Assembly: GCF_002195995.1 (NCBI RefSeq)
Contig: NZ_NHON01000023.1
Coordinates: 1 to 64,000 of the forward strand
DNA: 64,000 nt
Origin: Inquilinus limosus
Lineage (GTDB): Bacteria; Pseudomonadota; Alphaproteobacteria; DSM-16000; Inquilinaceae
Direction of reading: 5' to 3'
The notes below the pieces were generated by a model. The model saw only the letters and a list, made by a program, of their open reading frames with translations. It made no database searches and was not told where the DNA came from. A program made the position numbers and the translations under genes. Positions 1 to 10,729 of the stretch are shown one piece after another (position 1 is the stretch's first letter; every line of letters starts with the position of its first letter).

Positions 1-130
1 CCCCTCACCCTCCCGCCGCCAACGCGGCGGGCCCCTCCCTCTCCCCGAGGAGAGGGAAACAAGGTCGGCGCTCCTTCACCTCTCCCCCGGGGAGAGGTCG
101 AAATCGCGCAGCGATTTCGGGTGAGGGGGA
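1..130. repeat. Intergenic palindromic repeat, family F (copy 1)
   Basis: The ends are inverted copies of each other (CCCCTCACCC at the left, GGGTGAGGGG at the right). An internal hairpin has 9-bp arms at 99-107 and 111-119 around a GCA loop. A second copy lies at 15932-16074 with the same internal hairpin. The left end may be cut by the window edge. It looks like a REP/BIME-type element. No coding function is seen in it. Confidence 0.8.
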
Positions 131-197
131 CGGCACCGCCTTTGCCGGGCTGCACGCGAAGGGCCATATCTATGGGGATCAACCAGGGAGATCCCCC

Positions 198-776
198 GTG
201 CAGCCCGACCTGTTCGGCCCGCCGCCGCTCGCCGGCCTGTCGACCGTCGCGGACATGGTCACGCCGGAGGAGGAAGGGCGGCTGACCGCGGCGATCGACG
301 CCGCGGAGCTGTCGCCGTTCCGCTACCAGGGCTGGGAGGGCCGGCGCCTGACCGCCACCTTCGGCTGGCGCTATGATTTCGAGAACGGCAGCTTCCGGCC
401 GGCCGAGCCGATCCCGGGCTGGCTGCTGCCGCTGCGGGAGAAGGCGGCTCGCTTCGCCGGGCTGGGACCCTCCGACCTCGCCCAGGCGCTCCTGATCCGC
501 TACGACCCCGGCGCCGGCATCGGCTGGCACAAGGACCGGCCGGTGTTCGAGCATGTCGTCGGCGTGTCGCTCGGCGCCGCCGCGATCCTGCGCTTCCGCC
601 GCCGCCGGGCGGAGGGCGGCTTCGACCGCCGGTCGGTGCCGCTGGCGTCGCGCTCCGCCTACCACCTCTCCGGCGAGGCGCGGCATGGCTGGGAGCATTC
701 GATCCCGGAGATGGAGGCGACGCGCTGGTCGGTGACCTTTCGCAGCCTCTCCGGCCGGGGCAAGGGGCGGAGCTGA
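198..776 (+). CDS. AlkB-like 2-oxoglutarate/Fe(II) dioxygenase
   Basis: This 192-residue protein is a cytosolic alpha-ketoglutarate-dependent dioxygenase of the AlkB group, which removes alkyl groups from nucleic acids or occasionally proteins by oxidation. The iron ligands are visible as H111-x-D113 (in GWHKDRP) and H167. The 2-oxoglutarate and substrate arginines R176 and R182 lie in the C-terminal RWSVTFR motif. The length matches short bacterial AlkB homologues. The start is GTG at 198, just after a repeat, and no better ATG lies in frame. It appears monocistronic. The exact substrate cannot be read from the sequence, and no ada or other repair gene is adjacent. Confidence 0.87.
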   Translation: MQPDLFGPPPLAGLSTVADMVTPEEEGRLTAAIDAAELSPFRYQGWEGRRLTATFGWRYDFENGSFRPAEPIPGWLLPLREKAARFAGLGPSDLAQALLIRYDPGAGIGWHKDRPVFEHVVGVSLGAAAILRFRRRRAEGGFDRRSVPLASRSAYHLSGEARHGWEHSIPEMEATRWSVTFRSLSGRGKGRS

Positions 777-828
777 CCACAGCACCGGCGTGCAAGACCG
801 GCTCCGGGGCGCCCGCTAGCCTCGCGGC

Positions 829-1449
829 ATGGACACCTCCCTTGCCGATCCGGGGCTGTGGCGCCCGCTGGCCGCGCTGTTCCTGGCCGCCGCCGTGGTC
901 ATGGGCAGCCCCGGCCCGTCGACCATCAGCCTCACCGCGGTCGGCGCCTCCTTCGGCATCCGCCGGTCGCTGCCCTATGCCGTCGGGCTGATCGCCGGCA
1001 CCATCGCCGTGCTGCTGGCGGTGGCGGCCGGGCTGGTTGCCCTGGTCACCGCGATCCCGCACGGGCTCCTGGTGCTGGGCGTGCTGTCGGCCATCTACAT
1101 CCTCTTTCTCGCCTGGAAGATCGCCACCGCCCCGCCGCTCGGCGGGCGGGACGCGGCGGCGCGGGCGCCCGGCGTCGCCGGCGGGTTCGGGCTGGCGGTC
1201 GCCAACCCCAAGGCCTATTTCGCCATCGCCGCGATCTTCGCCGGCACCACCGTGATCGCCGGCGACAGCGGCCTGGACGCCGCGGTGAAGATCGCGCTGC
1301 TCAGCCTGATGATCGTGCTGATCCACCTGGCCTGGCTGCTGGCCGGCGTTTCGCTGTCGCGCTGGCTGCGCGATCCGGTCGTCGCGCGGATCATCAACTT
1401 GGCCATGGCCGCGGCGCTGGTGGCCGTGACGGCGGCCGAATTCCTCTAG
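829..1449 (+). CDS. LysE/RhtB family amino-acid exporter
   Basis: This 206-residue inner-membrane protein has the LysE-type layout: about six hydrophobic segments and the family signature GSPGPSTISL near residue 30, followed by a GAxFG-like turn. LysE/RhtB proteins export amino acids or small metabolites out of the cell; the substrate here is unknown. The gene converges on the oppC-like gene. Both stop codons use the same four bases, CTAG at 1446-1449, so no room is left for a terminator between them. Confidence 0.88.
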   Translation: MDTSLADPGLWRPLAALFLAAAVVMGSPGPSTISLTAVGASFGIRRSLPYAVGLIAGTIAVLLAVAAGLVALVTAIPHGLLVLGVLSAIYILFLAWKIATAPPLGGRDAAARAPGVAGGFGLAVANPKAYFAIAAIFAGTTVIAGDSGLDAAVKIALLSLMIVLIHLAWLLAGVSLSRWLRDPVVARIINLAMAAALVAVTAAEFL

Positions 1450-2318
1450 CGGCGCGGATCCAAGAGGTCTCGCAGCCCGTCGCCGAACAGGTTGAAGCCC
1501 AGCACCGAGAAGGTGATGGCGAGGCCGGGGAACAGCGACAGCCAGATGTTGACGCCCAGGAAGTTGCGGCCGTCGCTCATCATCGCGCCCCATTCCGGCG
1601 TCGGCGGCTGGGCGCCGAGGCCGAGGAAGGACAGGCTGGCGGCGGTCAGCACCACCGTGCCGGCGGTCAGCGTCGCCTGCACGATGATCGGCCCCAGCGC
1701 GTTGCGCAGGATGTGCTGGAACAGGATGCGCCACAGGCCCGCGCCCAGCGCCCGCGCCGCCTCGGTGTACTCGACCTGCTTCAGCGCCAGCGCCAGGTTG
1801 CGCGACAGCCGGCCATAGACCGGGATCGAGAACACGGCAATGCCGATCATCAGGTTGACCAGGCTGGTGCCGAGGATGCTGACGATCAGGATCGACAGCA
1901 CGATGCCCGGGAAGGCGAACAGGATGTCCATGAACCAGATCACGATCTGGTCGACCTTGCCGCCGGAATAGCCGGCCAGCAGGCCCAGCGGGATGCCGGC
2001 GGCGAGCGCGATGCCGACGCCCAGCACGATCTCCAGGAGCGACAGCCGGGCGCCGTAGACGATGCGCGAGAACAGGTCGCGGCCATACTGGTCGGTGCCG
2101 AACAGGTGCTCGGCCGAAGGCGGGCGCAGCGCCGTCGCCAGCGACTGCTGGGTCGGGTCGTGGGTCGCGATCAGCGGCGCCAGCAGGCCGGCCAGCACCA
2201 GCAGCAGCACCATGGCGCCGCCGATCGTCAGGTTCTTGTGCCGGCGCAGGATGCGGCCCAGCCGCTTCGCCCGGGACGGGGCGGCCGGAAGGTCGTCGCT
2301 GTCGGCGATGCTGGTCAT
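1446..2318 (-). CDS. Dipeptide/oligopeptide ABC transporter permease (DppC/OppC type)
   Basis: This 290-residue inner-membrane permease of a group 5 ABC importer has a cytoplasmic N-terminus, a first membrane segment near residues 35-55 and the OppC-type periplasmic stretch with the FGTDQYGRDLFSR motif. The binding-protein-dependent permease core follows, with the coupling loop EAARALGAG. It starts 4 bases after the DppB-like gene ends and is the last gene of the leftward unit binding protein-DppB-DppC. The matching ATPases are encoded on the opposite strand at 8491-10684. Confidence 0.93.
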   Translation of the reverse strand: MTSIADSDDLPAAPSRAKRLGRILRRHKNLTIGGAMVLLLVLAGLLAPLIATHDPTQQSLATALRPPSAEHLFGTDQYGRDLFSRIVYGARLSLLEIVLGVGIALAAGIPLGLLAGYSGGKVDQIVIWFMDILFAFPGIVLSILIVSILGTSLVNLMIGIAVFSIPVYGRLSRNLALALKQVEYTEAARALGAGLWRILFQHILRNALGPIIVQATLTAGTVVLTAASLSFLGLGAQPPTPEWGAMMSDGRNFLGVNIWLSLFPGLAITFSVLGFNLFGDGLRDLLDPRR

Positions 2319-2322
2319 GGTC

Positions 2323-3243
2323 CTAGTCGAAGCGGATGCGGGGGTTGATGGCGGCGATCAGCAGGTCGGCCAGGAAGTTCACCACCACCACGGCGGTGAC
2401 GGTCAGCAGGGTGACGCCCTGGATGATCGGATAGTCGCGATAGCGCACGGAATCGACCAGCAGCCGGCCGATGCCGGGCCAGTTGAACACGGATTCGGTG
2501 ACCACGGCGCCGCCCAGCAGGCCGCCGAAATTCAGCCCGACGATGGTGACGATCGGGATCAGCGCGTTGCGCAGCGCGTGCTTGCGGTAGATGACGCGCG
2601 GCCCCAGCCCCTTGGCGCGGGCGGTGCGGATATAGTCCTGGCCGATCACCTCCAGCATGCTCGACCGGGTCATGCGGGCGATCAGCGCGGCGGGCAGCAG
2701 GCCCAGCGCGATCGACGGCATGACGTAGTTCTGCCAGCCGCCGGCGCCCAGCAGCGGCAGCCATTTCAGCTGCACCGCGAACAGGTTCATCATCATCAGC
2801 GCCAGCCAGAAATTGGCGACCGAGGCGCCGCCGATGGCGGCGATCATCACCGCCTGGTCCGGCCAATGGTTGCGGTAGACCGCGGCCAGCATGCCGGCGG
2901 CCACCCCGACCAGGATGGCGATGGCGTAGCTGACCACCGCCAGCCACAGCGTGTTCGGGAAGCGCTCGGCGATCTCGTCGATCACCGGCTTCTTCGACTT
3001 GATCGACTCTCCGAAATCGCCCTGCGCGGCCTGGCTCAGGAACAGCCCGTACTGCACCAGGAAGGGCTGGTCGAGGCCGAGGCGGGTGCGCATGCCGTCG
3101 ACCGCGTCCTGGGTCGCCTGCGGCCCGGCCATGATCCGCGCCGGATCGCCCGGCAGCATCCGCACGGCGCCGAAGATCAGGAACGAGACGCCGAGCAGGA
3201 TCAGCGGCAGCGCCACCAGCTTGCGGGTGAGATAGGCCTTCAT
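2323..3243 (-). CDS. Dipeptide/oligopeptide ABC transporter permease (DppB/OppB type)
   Basis: This 306-residue permease has the typical DppB N-terminus (LTRKLVALPLILLGVSFLIF), the MLPGDPA motif after the first membrane helix and the coupling loop TARAKGLGP facing the ATPase. It forms the heterodimeric membrane pore with the DppC-like protein encoded immediately downstream. It is separated from the upstream binding-protein gene by a 196-base gap almost filled by a family D repeat, which may lower transcription or stabilise the upstream mRNA. Confidence 0.93.
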   Translation of the reverse strand: MKAYLTRKLVALPLILLGVSFLIFGAVRMLPGDPARIMAGPQATQDAVDGMRTRLGLDQPFLVQYGLFLSQAAQGDFGESIKSKKPVIDEIAERFPNTLWLAVVSYAIAILVGVAAGMLAAVYRNHWPDQAVMIAAIGGASVANFWLALMMMNLFAVQLKWLPLLGAGGWQNYVMPSIALGLLPAALIARMTRSSMLEVIGQDYIRTARAKGLGPRVIYRKHALRNALIPIVTIVGLNFGGLLGGAVVTESVFNWPGIGRLLVDSVRYRDYPIIQGVTLLTVTAVVVVNFLADLLIAAINPRIRFD

Positions 3244-3265
3244 GCGGCGGACGCCTCGAACAGAG

Positions 3266-3406
3266 CGCGTCGCCTCTCCCGCCTGGCGGGAGAGGTCGGG
3301 CGTCCGCAGGACGACCGGGTGAGGGTTGGCCCGGGCCTCGACAAACTCCCCTCACCCGGAGCCGCTTCGCGTCTCCGACCTCTCCCGCAAGCGGGAGAGG
3401 CAACGC
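3266..3406. repeat. Palindromic repeat, family D (copy 1)
   Basis: This unit of about 140 bp is bounded by inverted CGCCTCTCCCGC and GCGGGAGAGG arms, and each end forms its own short hairpin (CTCTCCCGCC-TGGCGGGAGAG at the left). The same sequence occurs in opposite orientation at 53541-53677. It lies inside the oligopeptide transporter operon between the binding-protein and DppB genes. Confidence 0.85.
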
Positions 3407-3439
3407 GAAAAGCTTCGGTGGTTTTGAACGTCGTCGACA

Positions 3440-4990
3440 TCAAGCCTTCGTCGCGCGTTCCGGGACGATCTCGCCGCCGGGCTGCAGCCAGGCGCCCTTC
3501 ACCTCGGCGCGGGCGGCGGCGAGGTCGTTCGGGTAGTACAGCAGCACATGCGCCGCATCCTGGACGATGATGCGCTGCGCCTTGGCGTAGAGGGTCTTGC
3601 GCTCGGCGTCGTCGGTCGACGACCCGGCCTTGTCCAGGATGCCGTCCAGCTCGGCATTGCTGTAGAAGCCGAGATTGGCGCCCTTCGGCGACCAGCTGTC
3701 GGTGTAGTACAGCGGCTTCAACTGCAGATCGGCATCGAAGGTGCCGGTGGACCAGGAGGCGATGACGCTGTGCACGCCCTGGGCCGCCTTCTCCTCCGGC
3801 TTGCCGAAGGCGGCGGCGGTCCACACGCCGCTCTCCATCCGCTGGATCGTCAGGGTGATGCCGGCCTGGGCCCACATGCCCTGCAGGATCTCGGCGATGC
3901 TCGCCTCCGGCTCCTGCACCGCGACGGTGATGGTGATGCCGTCGGCATGGCCGGCCTCGGCCAGCAGGGCCTTGGCCTTGGCGATGTCGAATTTGTAGCC
4001 CTCGACCGTCTTGTCATAGCCGAACACGGCGGGCGACAGCGGCGAGTTCGCCGGCAGGCCGAAGCCGTAGAGCAGGTTGCTGACCAGCCCGGCCTGGTCG
4101 GTGGCGAAATTCAGTGCCTGGCGGACGCGGACATCGTCCAGCGGCGCCAGCTTGCAGTTCAGCGCCACCCAGAACACCGAGGTCGGGTTGCCCTCGATCA
4201 GCGCCAGCTCCGGGTTGGCCTTGATCGGCGCGGCGAAGACCGGCGGCAGCGGCACGACGATGTCGGCATCGCCCGTCTGCACGGCCATGTTCATGACCGC
4301 CGCTTCCTGGGTCCAGATCCACTTCAAATTCCTGGTCGGGGCCTTCTCGCCCCAATAATCGGCATTGGCCTCCTCCAGCACATACTCGCCCGACTTGTAC
4401 TCGGTCAGCTTGTACGGGCCGGTGCCCACCGCGGCGCGGCCCAGCGTGCCGGCCTTGTCGGCCTTCGGGCTGACGATCGAGGCCGAGGCCTGGGCCAGCA
4501 GCTTGAGGAAGGCGGGGTAGGGGCGCTTCAGGGTGAAGCGGATGGTGTCCGCGCCGGTGGCCTCGACCTTGCCCACCACGGCGCGGAAGCGGCCGCTGGC
4601 GGCCAGGCCGCGCTTCTCGTCAAGGTGCCGGGCGAAGCTGGCGATCACCGCGTCGGCGTCGCAGGGCTCGCCGTCATGGAACTTGACGCCCTGGCGCAGG
4701 GTGAAGGTCCAGGTGGTGCCGGTGGCGTCGCCCTCCCACTTCGTGGCCAGGACGGGCACCAGCTCCATCTTCTCGTTGTAGCCGGTCAGGCCCTCATACA
4801 TCGGCTCCAGCAGGGCCGAGGTGTAGGTCGCGGTCTGGTCCGCGGGATCCATGCTGCGCGGCGCCTCGCTCTGCATGATCACGATCTGCGAAGCGTCGGC
4901 GGCCATCACGCCGTGGCCGCGCAGCAGCGCCGCCAGCCCGAACGATCCGCCCAGGGCCAGCGCGCCGCGCCGGTCAATCACAAATGCCAT
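3440..4990 (-). CDS. Peptide ABC transporter substrate-binding protein (SBP_bac_5)
   Basis: This 516-residue periplasmic binding protein is of the DppA/OppA family. It begins with a twin-arginine-like export signal (DRRGALALGGSFGLAAL, cleavage probably after VMAAD). The family-5 core follows, including the PRSMDP start of the mature fold, FTLRQGVKFHDGEPCDADAV and a VGTGPYKL motif. It captures a peptide or peptide-like ligand for the two permeases downstream. It is the first gene of the leftward unit and diverges from the ROK regulator gene, suggesting control by that repressor. The ligand is not readable; family 5 also binds nickel, opines and sugars. Confidence 0.93.
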   Translation of the reverse strand: MAFVIDRRGALALGGSFGLAALLRGHGVMAADASQIVIMQSEAPRSMDPADQTATYTSALLEPMYEGLTGYNEKMELVPVLATKWEGDATGTTWTFTLRQGVKFHDGEPCDADAVIASFARHLDEKRGLAASGRFRAVVGKVEATGADTIRFTLKRPYPAFLKLLAQASASIVSPKADKAGTLGRAAVGTGPYKLTEYKSGEYVLEEANADYWGEKAPTRNLKWIWTQEAAVMNMAVQTGDADIVVPLPPVFAAPIKANPELALIEGNPTSVFWVALNCKLAPLDDVRVRQALNFATDQAGLVSNLLYGFGLPANSPLSPAVFGYDKTVEGYKFDIAKAKALLAEAGHADGITITVAVQEPEASIAEILQGMWAQAGITLTIQRMESGVWTAAAFGKPEEKAAQGVHSVIASWSTGTFDADLQLKPLYYTDSWSPKGANLGFYSNAELDGILDKAGSSTDDAERKTLYAKAQRIIVQDAAHVLLYYPNDLAAARAEVKGAWLQPGGEIVPERATKA

Positions 4991-5116
4991 CTCGTCCCCC
5001 GTTGGTTGAATCGGTCCGGATGCCCGCCGACTTTGTTAGATTGATGAAGCCTTCGGCTTGATTAAATTCAATTTCTAAACTAACTGTCAAGTCGAACGCA
5101 CCGGAAACCGAGGCGA
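4991..5116. promoter_or_regulatory. Divergent promoter region between peptide importer and ROK operon
   Basis: This 126-base gap separates two divergent starts. Its part at about 5030-5090 is much richer in A and T than the surrounding genes and contains a small perfect hairpin AAGCC-TTC-GGCTT at 5047-5059. ROK regulators usually bind AT-rich inverted repeats in their own divergent promoters, so this is the natural place for the operator. No clear -35/-10 pair is claimed. Confidence 0.45.
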
Positions 5117-6253
5117 ATGGCCAACCCCTCCAAACGCTCGCTGCTGCAGGCCGTGGCCGATCACGGGCCGCTGAGCCGGTCCGAGCTCGCGGTCCTGGCC
5201 GGGCTCAGCAAGGCGGCGATCACGGGGCTCAGCCGCGAGCTGATCCAGGACGGCGCGCTGGAGGAGAGCGAGACGGCCCCGTCGCGCCAGGGCCGGCCGT
5301 CGATCCTGCTGCGGCTGAACCCGACCCATGGCTATTTCATCGGCGCCTCGATCGTGGAGGAGCCGGTGACGCTGGTGCTGGCCGATCTGCAGGGCGCGGT
5401 GCTGGGCCAGCGCACGGCGCCCTGGTCGAACGATCCCCAGGCGATCGCCGTGGCCATCCGCGAGGCGATCCCGCATCTGCTGGGCGAAGCCGGCGTGTCG
5501 GCCGAAAGGCTGCGCGGTATCGGCGTTGCCCTGTCCGGCCTGGTCAACCACGGCCAGGACCGCTGCCTGCACTCCACCAATCTCGGCTGGATCGACCTGC
5601 CGGTGGCGGCGGTGGTGGAGCAGGCGACCGGTGTGCCGACCTTCCTGGAGAACGACGCCAACGCCGTCGCCACCGGCGAGCGGCTGTACGGGCTGGCGCG
5701 CGACTACCGCACCTTCACCACCGTCACCTTCGGCGACAGCATCGGCTGTGCCCATTACGTCGACGGGGCGCTGTATCGCGGCCACGGCGGCGGCGCCGGC
5801 GAGATCGCGCATTGCACGATCGAGCCGGGCGGGCTGCCCTGCCGCTGCGGCAAGCGCGGCTGCCTCGACACCGTGGCGCCGCGCCAGGCGATCCTGGCCC
5901 AGGCGCGGGCAAGGGGCCTCGACGCGTCGACGATGGCGGAGATCGAGGCGTTGGCGGCGCAGGGCCATGCCGACGCCATCGCCATCCTGCACCGGGCCGG
6001 CGCGGCGCTGGGCCTGGCCATCGCCCATGTGATCCAGGTCAACGACCCGGAATTCGTGCTGATCGTCGATGTCGAGGGCGCCATGGGCCCGCTGTTCCGC
6101 ACCGTCACACGGCAGGCGATCGAGGCGAACGTGCTGCCGCGCCTCGCCGCCTCGACCACCATCCGCTTCCACGAGGCGACCCGCGACCTGTGGGCCCGCG
6201 GCGCCGCCAGCATCGCCGCCCAGAAGTTCCTGACCCGCGCCGAAGAAGGCTGA
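5117..6253 (+). CDS. ROK family transcriptional regulator
   Basis: This 378-residue protein has an N-terminal winged helix-turn-helix (about residues 10-60, SRSELAVLAGLSKAAITGL) and a C-terminal ROK sugar-kinase-like domain. The ROK zinc motif is present as CRCGKRGC followed by LD, where the usual final residue is Glu; the GGGAGEIAHC segment precedes it. Members such as NagC and Mlc repress sugar uptake genes and release DNA when a sugar or phosphosugar binds. It heads the rightward unit with the M81 peptidase, CutC and two ATPases, and faces the binding-protein gene. It is probably the local regulator of both units. Confidence 0.9.
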   Translation: MANPSKRSLLQAVADHGPLSRSELAVLAGLSKAAITGLSRELIQDGALEESETAPSRQGRPSILLRLNPTHGYFIGASIVEEPVTLVLADLQGAVLGQRTAPWSNDPQAIAVAIREAIPHLLGEAGVSAERLRGIGVALSGLVNHGQDRCLHSTNLGWIDLPVAAVVEQATGVPTFLENDANAVATGERLYGLARDYRTFTTVTFGDSIGCAHYVDGALYRGHGGGAGEIAHCTIEPGGLPCRCGKRGCLDTVAPRQAILAQARARGLDASTMAEIEALAAQGHADAIAILHRAGAALGLAIAHVIQVNDPEFVLIVDVEGAMGPLFRTVTRQAIEANVLPRLAASTTIRFHEATRDLWARGAASIAAQKFLTRAEEG

Positions 6254-6257
6254 AGAC

Positions 6258-7721
6258 ATGGCATCTCCCCCGCGCATTGCCGTCGGCGGCATCCACACCG
6301 AATGCAGCACCTACAGCCCGGTCCTGGCGACCGAGACGGATTTCCGCGTGCTGCGCGGCGACGCCCTGACCGCCGACCCGTCCTTCGCCATGCTGCGCGA
6401 CTACGACGCCACCTTCCTGCCGACGCTGCATGCCCGCGCCATCCCCGGCGGCCCGGTCGCCCGCGCCACCTATGAGGCGTTCAAGGCGGAGTTCCTGGAG
6501 CGGCTGACGGCGCTCGGCCCGATCGACGGCCTCTACCTCGCCATGCACGGCGCGATGAATGTCGAGGGCATGGAGGATGCGGAGGGCGACTGGATCACCG
6601 CCGCCCGCGCCGCGGTGGGGCCGGACTGCCCGATCAGCGCCAGCTACGACCTGCACGGCAATGTCAGCCAGCGCATCATCGACGCGCTCGACATGTTCTC
6701 GACCTACCGCACCGCGCCGCATATCGATGTGGAGGAGACCAAGCGCCGCGCCGTCAGCATGCTGATGCAGCGGCTGACCGCGGGCGTGACGCCGCTGCTG
6801 CTGTGGGTGCCGGTGCCGGTGCTGTGGCCGGGCGAGCGCACCAGCACGGTGGACGAGCCGGCGAAGTCGCTCTACGCGCAGCTGCCGGCGGTCGACGCCG
6901 TCGACGGCATCCTCGATGCCTCGATGATGGTCGGTTATGTCTGGGCCGATGAGCCGCGGGCGACCGCCGCGATCATCATGACGGGCACCGATCCGGTGGC
7001 GATGGAGCGCGAGGGCACGCGCCTGGCCCGGGCCTATTGGGATGCGCGCGACGACTTCGTCTTCGGCAGCCGCACCGGCACCGTCGACGAGTGCGTGGAG
7101 TGGGCCGTCGGCTCGGCCACGCGGCCGGTGATCCTGGCCGATTCCGGCGACAACCCGACCGGTGGCGGCGTCGGCGACCGCGCCGACCTGCTGCGGGCGC
7201 TGCTGGCGCGGGATGCGCAGGACGTGCTGATCGCCGGCATCACCGACCGACCGGCCACCGAGGCCTGCTTTGCCGCCGGCGCCGGCGCCCGGCTGCGCCT
7301 GAGCATCGGCGCGACGCTCGATACCCAAGGAAGCCAGCCGGTCGAGGCGGAGGCCGAGGTGCTGGTGCTCGATCCGGGCGTCGATGTCGCCGACCGTCAG
7401 GCCTTGGTCCGTATCAGCGGCATCTGCGTCGTCCTGACCGCCCGGCGCCGGCCGTTCCACACCATCGCCGACTTCACCCGGCTGGGCGCGCACCCGGCCG
7501 AGGTGTCGATCCTGGTGGTCAAGTCCGGCTACCTGTCGCCGGAGCTGGCGCCGATCGCCAACCCGAACCTGATGGCGCTGTCGCCCGGCGTGGTCGACCA
7601 GGATGTCGAGCACCTGCCGCGCCACCGCACCACCCGCCCGACCTTCCCCTTCGACCGCGGTTTCGACTGGCAGCCCCGGCCGGTCTGGTCCGCCCGGTCG
7701 CTCAAGGCCCTCGGCCGATGA
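6258..7721 (+). CDS. M81 family metallopeptidase (MlrC-like)
   Basis: This 487-residue protein matches the MlrC/M81 family, named for the enzyme acting on linearised microcystin. It has the N-terminal domain motif [12 protein letters not shown], the metal-site segments [16 protein letters not shown] and SYDLHGNVS, and a third histidine in [11 protein letters not shown]. The C-terminal MlrC domain (about residues 295-475) contains [14 protein letters not shown]. It is predicted to be a cytosolic zinc hydrolase. It starts 4 bases after the ROK stop, within a peptide-transport cluster, suggesting that it processes the imported peptide or amide. The true substrate in non-Sphingomonas bacteria is unknown. 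Confidence 0.9.
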   Translation: MASPPRIAVGGIHTECSTYSPVLATETDFRVLRGDALTADPSFAMLRDYDATFLPTLHARAIPGGPVARATYEAFKAEFLERLTALGPIDGLYLAMHGAMNVEGMEDAEGDWITAARAAVGPDCPISASYDLHGNVSQRIIDALDMFSTYRTAPHIDVEETKRRAVSMLMQRLTAGVTPLLLWVPVPVLWPGERTSTVDEPAKSLYAQLPAVDAVDGILDASMMVGYVWADEPRATAAIIMTGTDPVAMEREGTRLARAYWDARDDFVFGSRTGTVDECVEWAVGSATRPVILADSGDNPTGGGVGDRADLLRALLARDAQDVLIAGITDRPATEACFAAGAGARLRLSIGATLDTQGSQPVEAEAEVLVLDPGVDVADRQALVRISGICVVLTARRRPFHTIADFTRLGAHPAEVSILVVKSGYLSPELAPIANPNLMALSPGVVDQDVEHLPRHRTTRPTFPFDRGFDWQPRPVWSARSLKALGR

Positions 7722-7744
7722 CCCTCGCAGCGAAAGTCCCGTCC

Positions 7745-8491
7745 ATGACCACCCCCCTGATCGAGATCTGCGTCGAAGGCCTGGACGGGTTCCTGGCGGC
7801 CCAGGAGGGCGGGGCCGACCGGGTCGAGCTCTGCGCCAGCCTGATCGAGGGCGGGCTGACCCCCAGCATCGGCACCATACTGGAGGTGAAGGCCCGCGCC
7901 CGCATCCCGTTCCACGTCATCATCCGGCCGCGCGGCGGCGACTTCCTGTACAGCGACACCGAATTCGCCAGCATGCTGGCCGATGTGAAGGCGCTGCGGG
8001 AGCTCGGCGTGCCCGGCATCGTCATCGGCTGCCTGACCGCCGACGGCCGGATCGACGAGGACCGCACGGCACGGCTGGTGCAGGCGGCGCGGCCGATGAA
8101 GGTCACCTGCCACCGCGCCTTCGACATGACCCGCGACGCGGAGGAGGCGCTGGAGGCGCTGATCCGCTGCGGCGTCGACCGGGTGCTGACCTCGGGCCAG
8201 CGGCCGGACGCCATGGCCGGCCTGGCCATCCTGAAGCGGTCGGTGGAGCAGGCGGGCGACCGCATCGTCATCATGGGCTGCGGCGACCTGGACGAGGCCA
8301 ATATCGCCGAGGTGCGGCGCGCCACCGGGCTGCAGGAGATGCACTTCGCTGCCCTGCGGCAGGAGCCGAGCGGCATGGTCTTCCGCAACGCCGATGTCGG
8401 CATGGGCGGCACCGATCTGGAGCGCGAATACACCAACACGGTCACCGATCCGGACCGGGTGCGGGCGACCATCCGCGCCGCGCGCGCCTGA
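7745..8491 (+). CDS. cutC: Copper homeostasis protein CutC family
   Basis: This 248-residue TIM-barrel protein has the strongly conserved CutC segments [42 protein letters not shown] and VLTSGQ. CutC was linked to copper tolerance in E. coli, but its biochemical activity is unproven. Two starts are possible. ATG 7745 begins TTPLIEIC, as in known CutC proteins. ATG 7718 would add nine residues and overlap the M81 stop by 4 bases. Its place between a metallopeptidase and transporter ATPases suggests that in this lineage it may act on the imported compound rather than on copper; that is inference. Confidence 0.9.
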   Translation: MTTPLIEICVEGLDGFLAAQEGGADRVELCASLIEGGLTPSIGTILEVKARARIPFHVIIRPRGGDFLYSDTEFASMLADVKALRELGVPGIVIGCLTADGRIDEDRTARLVQAARPMKVTCHRAFDMTRDAEEALEALIRCGVDRVLTSGQRPDAMAGLAILKRSVEQAGDRIVIMGCGDLDEANIAEVRRATGLQEMHFAALRQEPSGMVFRNADVGMGGTDLEREYTNTVTDPDRVRATIRAARA

Positions 8492-9510
8492 TGGCGGGAG
8501 CCGCCGACATCCTGCTCTCGGTGACGGATCTGAAGACCGTCTTCGACACCGATGACGGCCCGATCCGCTCGGTCGACGGCGTCACCTTCCATATCGGCCG
8601 CGGCGAGACCCTGGCGCTGGTCGGCGAATCCGGCTCGGGCAAAAGCGTCACCAGCCTGTCGCTGATGCGCCTGATCCCGACCCCGCCGGGCCGCATCGCC
8701 GGCGGCGAGATGCTGTTCACCGGCCGCGACGGCCGGCCGCGCGACCTGGCCAGGCTGTCGGAGGCCGAGATGCGCGGCATCCGCGGCAACGACATCGCCA
8801 TGGTGTTCCAGGAGCCGATGACGTCGCTGAACCCGGTCTATCCGGTCGGCGACCAGATCGCCGAGGCGGTGGCGCTGCATCAGGGGCTGGGCCGCCGCCA
8901 GGCGATGGAGACGGCGGCACAGATGCTGGAGCTGGTCGGCATCCCGGCCGCGCGCCGGCGGCTGAAGGATTATCCGCACCAGATGTCCGGCGGCATGCGC
9001 CAGCGGGTGATGATCGCCATGGCGCTGTGCTGCCGCCCGGCGCTGCTGATCGCCGACGAGCCGACCACCGCTCTGGACGTCACCATCCAGGCCCAGATCC
9101 TGGATCTGATGCGCCGGCTGCAGGCCGAGATCGGCATGTCGATCCTGTTCATCACCCACAATCTCGGCGTGGTGGCCGAGATGGCAGACCGCGTGGCGGT
9201 GATGTATGGCGGAAGGGTGGTGGAGGAGGGCGGCGTGGTCGAGATCTTCAAATCGCCGCGCCACCCCTACACCATCGGCCTCCTGAACAGCGTGCCGCGC
9301 ACCGACTACGCGGCGGTCGACCGCGGCGAGGCGCGGCGGCTGGAGGCGATCCCCGGCAACGTGCCGAGCCCGAAGAAGCTGCCGCCCGGCTGCGCCTTCG
9401 CGCCGCGCTGCCGCCACGCCGTCGACGCCTGCGCCGCCGCGGTGCCGCCGCTGACCGACACCGGCGGCGGGCACATGTCGCGCTGCATCCGCTGGAGCGA
9501 GCTGGCATGA
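8491..9510 (+). CDS. Oligopeptide ABC transporter ATP-binding protein (DppD/OppD type)
   Basis: This 339-residue ATPase has Walker A GESGSGKS at residues 45-52, the Q-loop [11 protein letters not shown], the signature MSGGMRQRV and Walker [15 protein letters not shown]-terminal oligopeptide-transporter extension carries the cysteine motif [14 protein letters not shown], which can bind an iron-sulfur cluster in DppD. The start overlaps the last base of cutC. It pairs with the OppF-like protein downstream and powers the permeases encoded at 1446-3243. Confidence 0.94.
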   Translation: MAGAADILLSVTDLKTVFDTDDGPIRSVDGVTFHIGRGETLALVGESGSGKSVTSLSLMRLIPTPPGRIAGGEMLFTGRDGRPRDLARLSEAEMRGIRGNDIAMVFQEPMTSLNPVYPVGDQIAEAVALHQGLGRRQAMETAAQMLELVGIPAARRRLKDYPHQMSGGMRQRVMIAMALCCRPALLIADEPTTALDVTIQAQILDLMRRLQAEIGMSILFITHNLGVVAEMADRVAVMYGGRVVEEGGVVEIFKSPRHPYTIGLLNSVPRTDYAAVDRGEARRLEAIPGNVPSPKKLPPGCAFAPRCRHAVDACAAAVPPLTDTGGGHMSRCIRWSELA

Positions 9511-9640
9511 GCATGGTGAGGAAACGCAGGACCGGGAACCCCGTCTATCCCAACACCGTCATGGCGAGGAGCGAAGCGACGTGGCCATCCAGGGGCCGTT
9601 GCGAGCTGCCCTGGATGGCCACGCCCCTGCGGGGCTCGCC

Positions 9641-9644
<4 letters not shown>
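9507..9644 (+). other. Short reading frame bridging oppD-like and oppF-like genes, made largely of repeat A
   Basis: An ATG at 9507 overlaps the OppD stop by 4 bases, as expected for the original start of the next operon gene. Its frame runs into the family A repeat and ends at 9644, overlapping by 4 bases (ATGA) the ATG at 9641 now used by the OppF-like protein. The 45-residue product has no recognisable fold. It could serve only as a translational bridge, or be what remains of the old oppF start after repeat insertion. Whether it is made is unknown. Confidence 0.4.

Positions 9645-9646
<2 letters not shown>
9557..9646. repeat. Palindromic repeat, family A (copy 1)
   Basis: The ends CGTCATGGCGAG and CTCGCCATGACG are perfect inverted repeats, and the interior carries a second inverted pair around TGGCCATCCAGGG. 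Other copies are at 45831-45926 and 50695-50787. This copy sits between oppD-like and oppF-like genes, and its right end supplies the ATG at 9641. Confidence 0.88.
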
Positions 9647-10684
<1,038 letters not shown>

Positions 10685-10729
10685 CCGAGCCATACCCGGC
10701 ACCGTCATTCACCGGAACAAGCTTTTATA

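Noticed and set aside
858-3570. Long rightward frames opposite the oppBC genes
   Set aside because: Composition is biased and motifs are absent, while the leftward permeases have membrane helices and coupling loops; these are GC-codon shadows.
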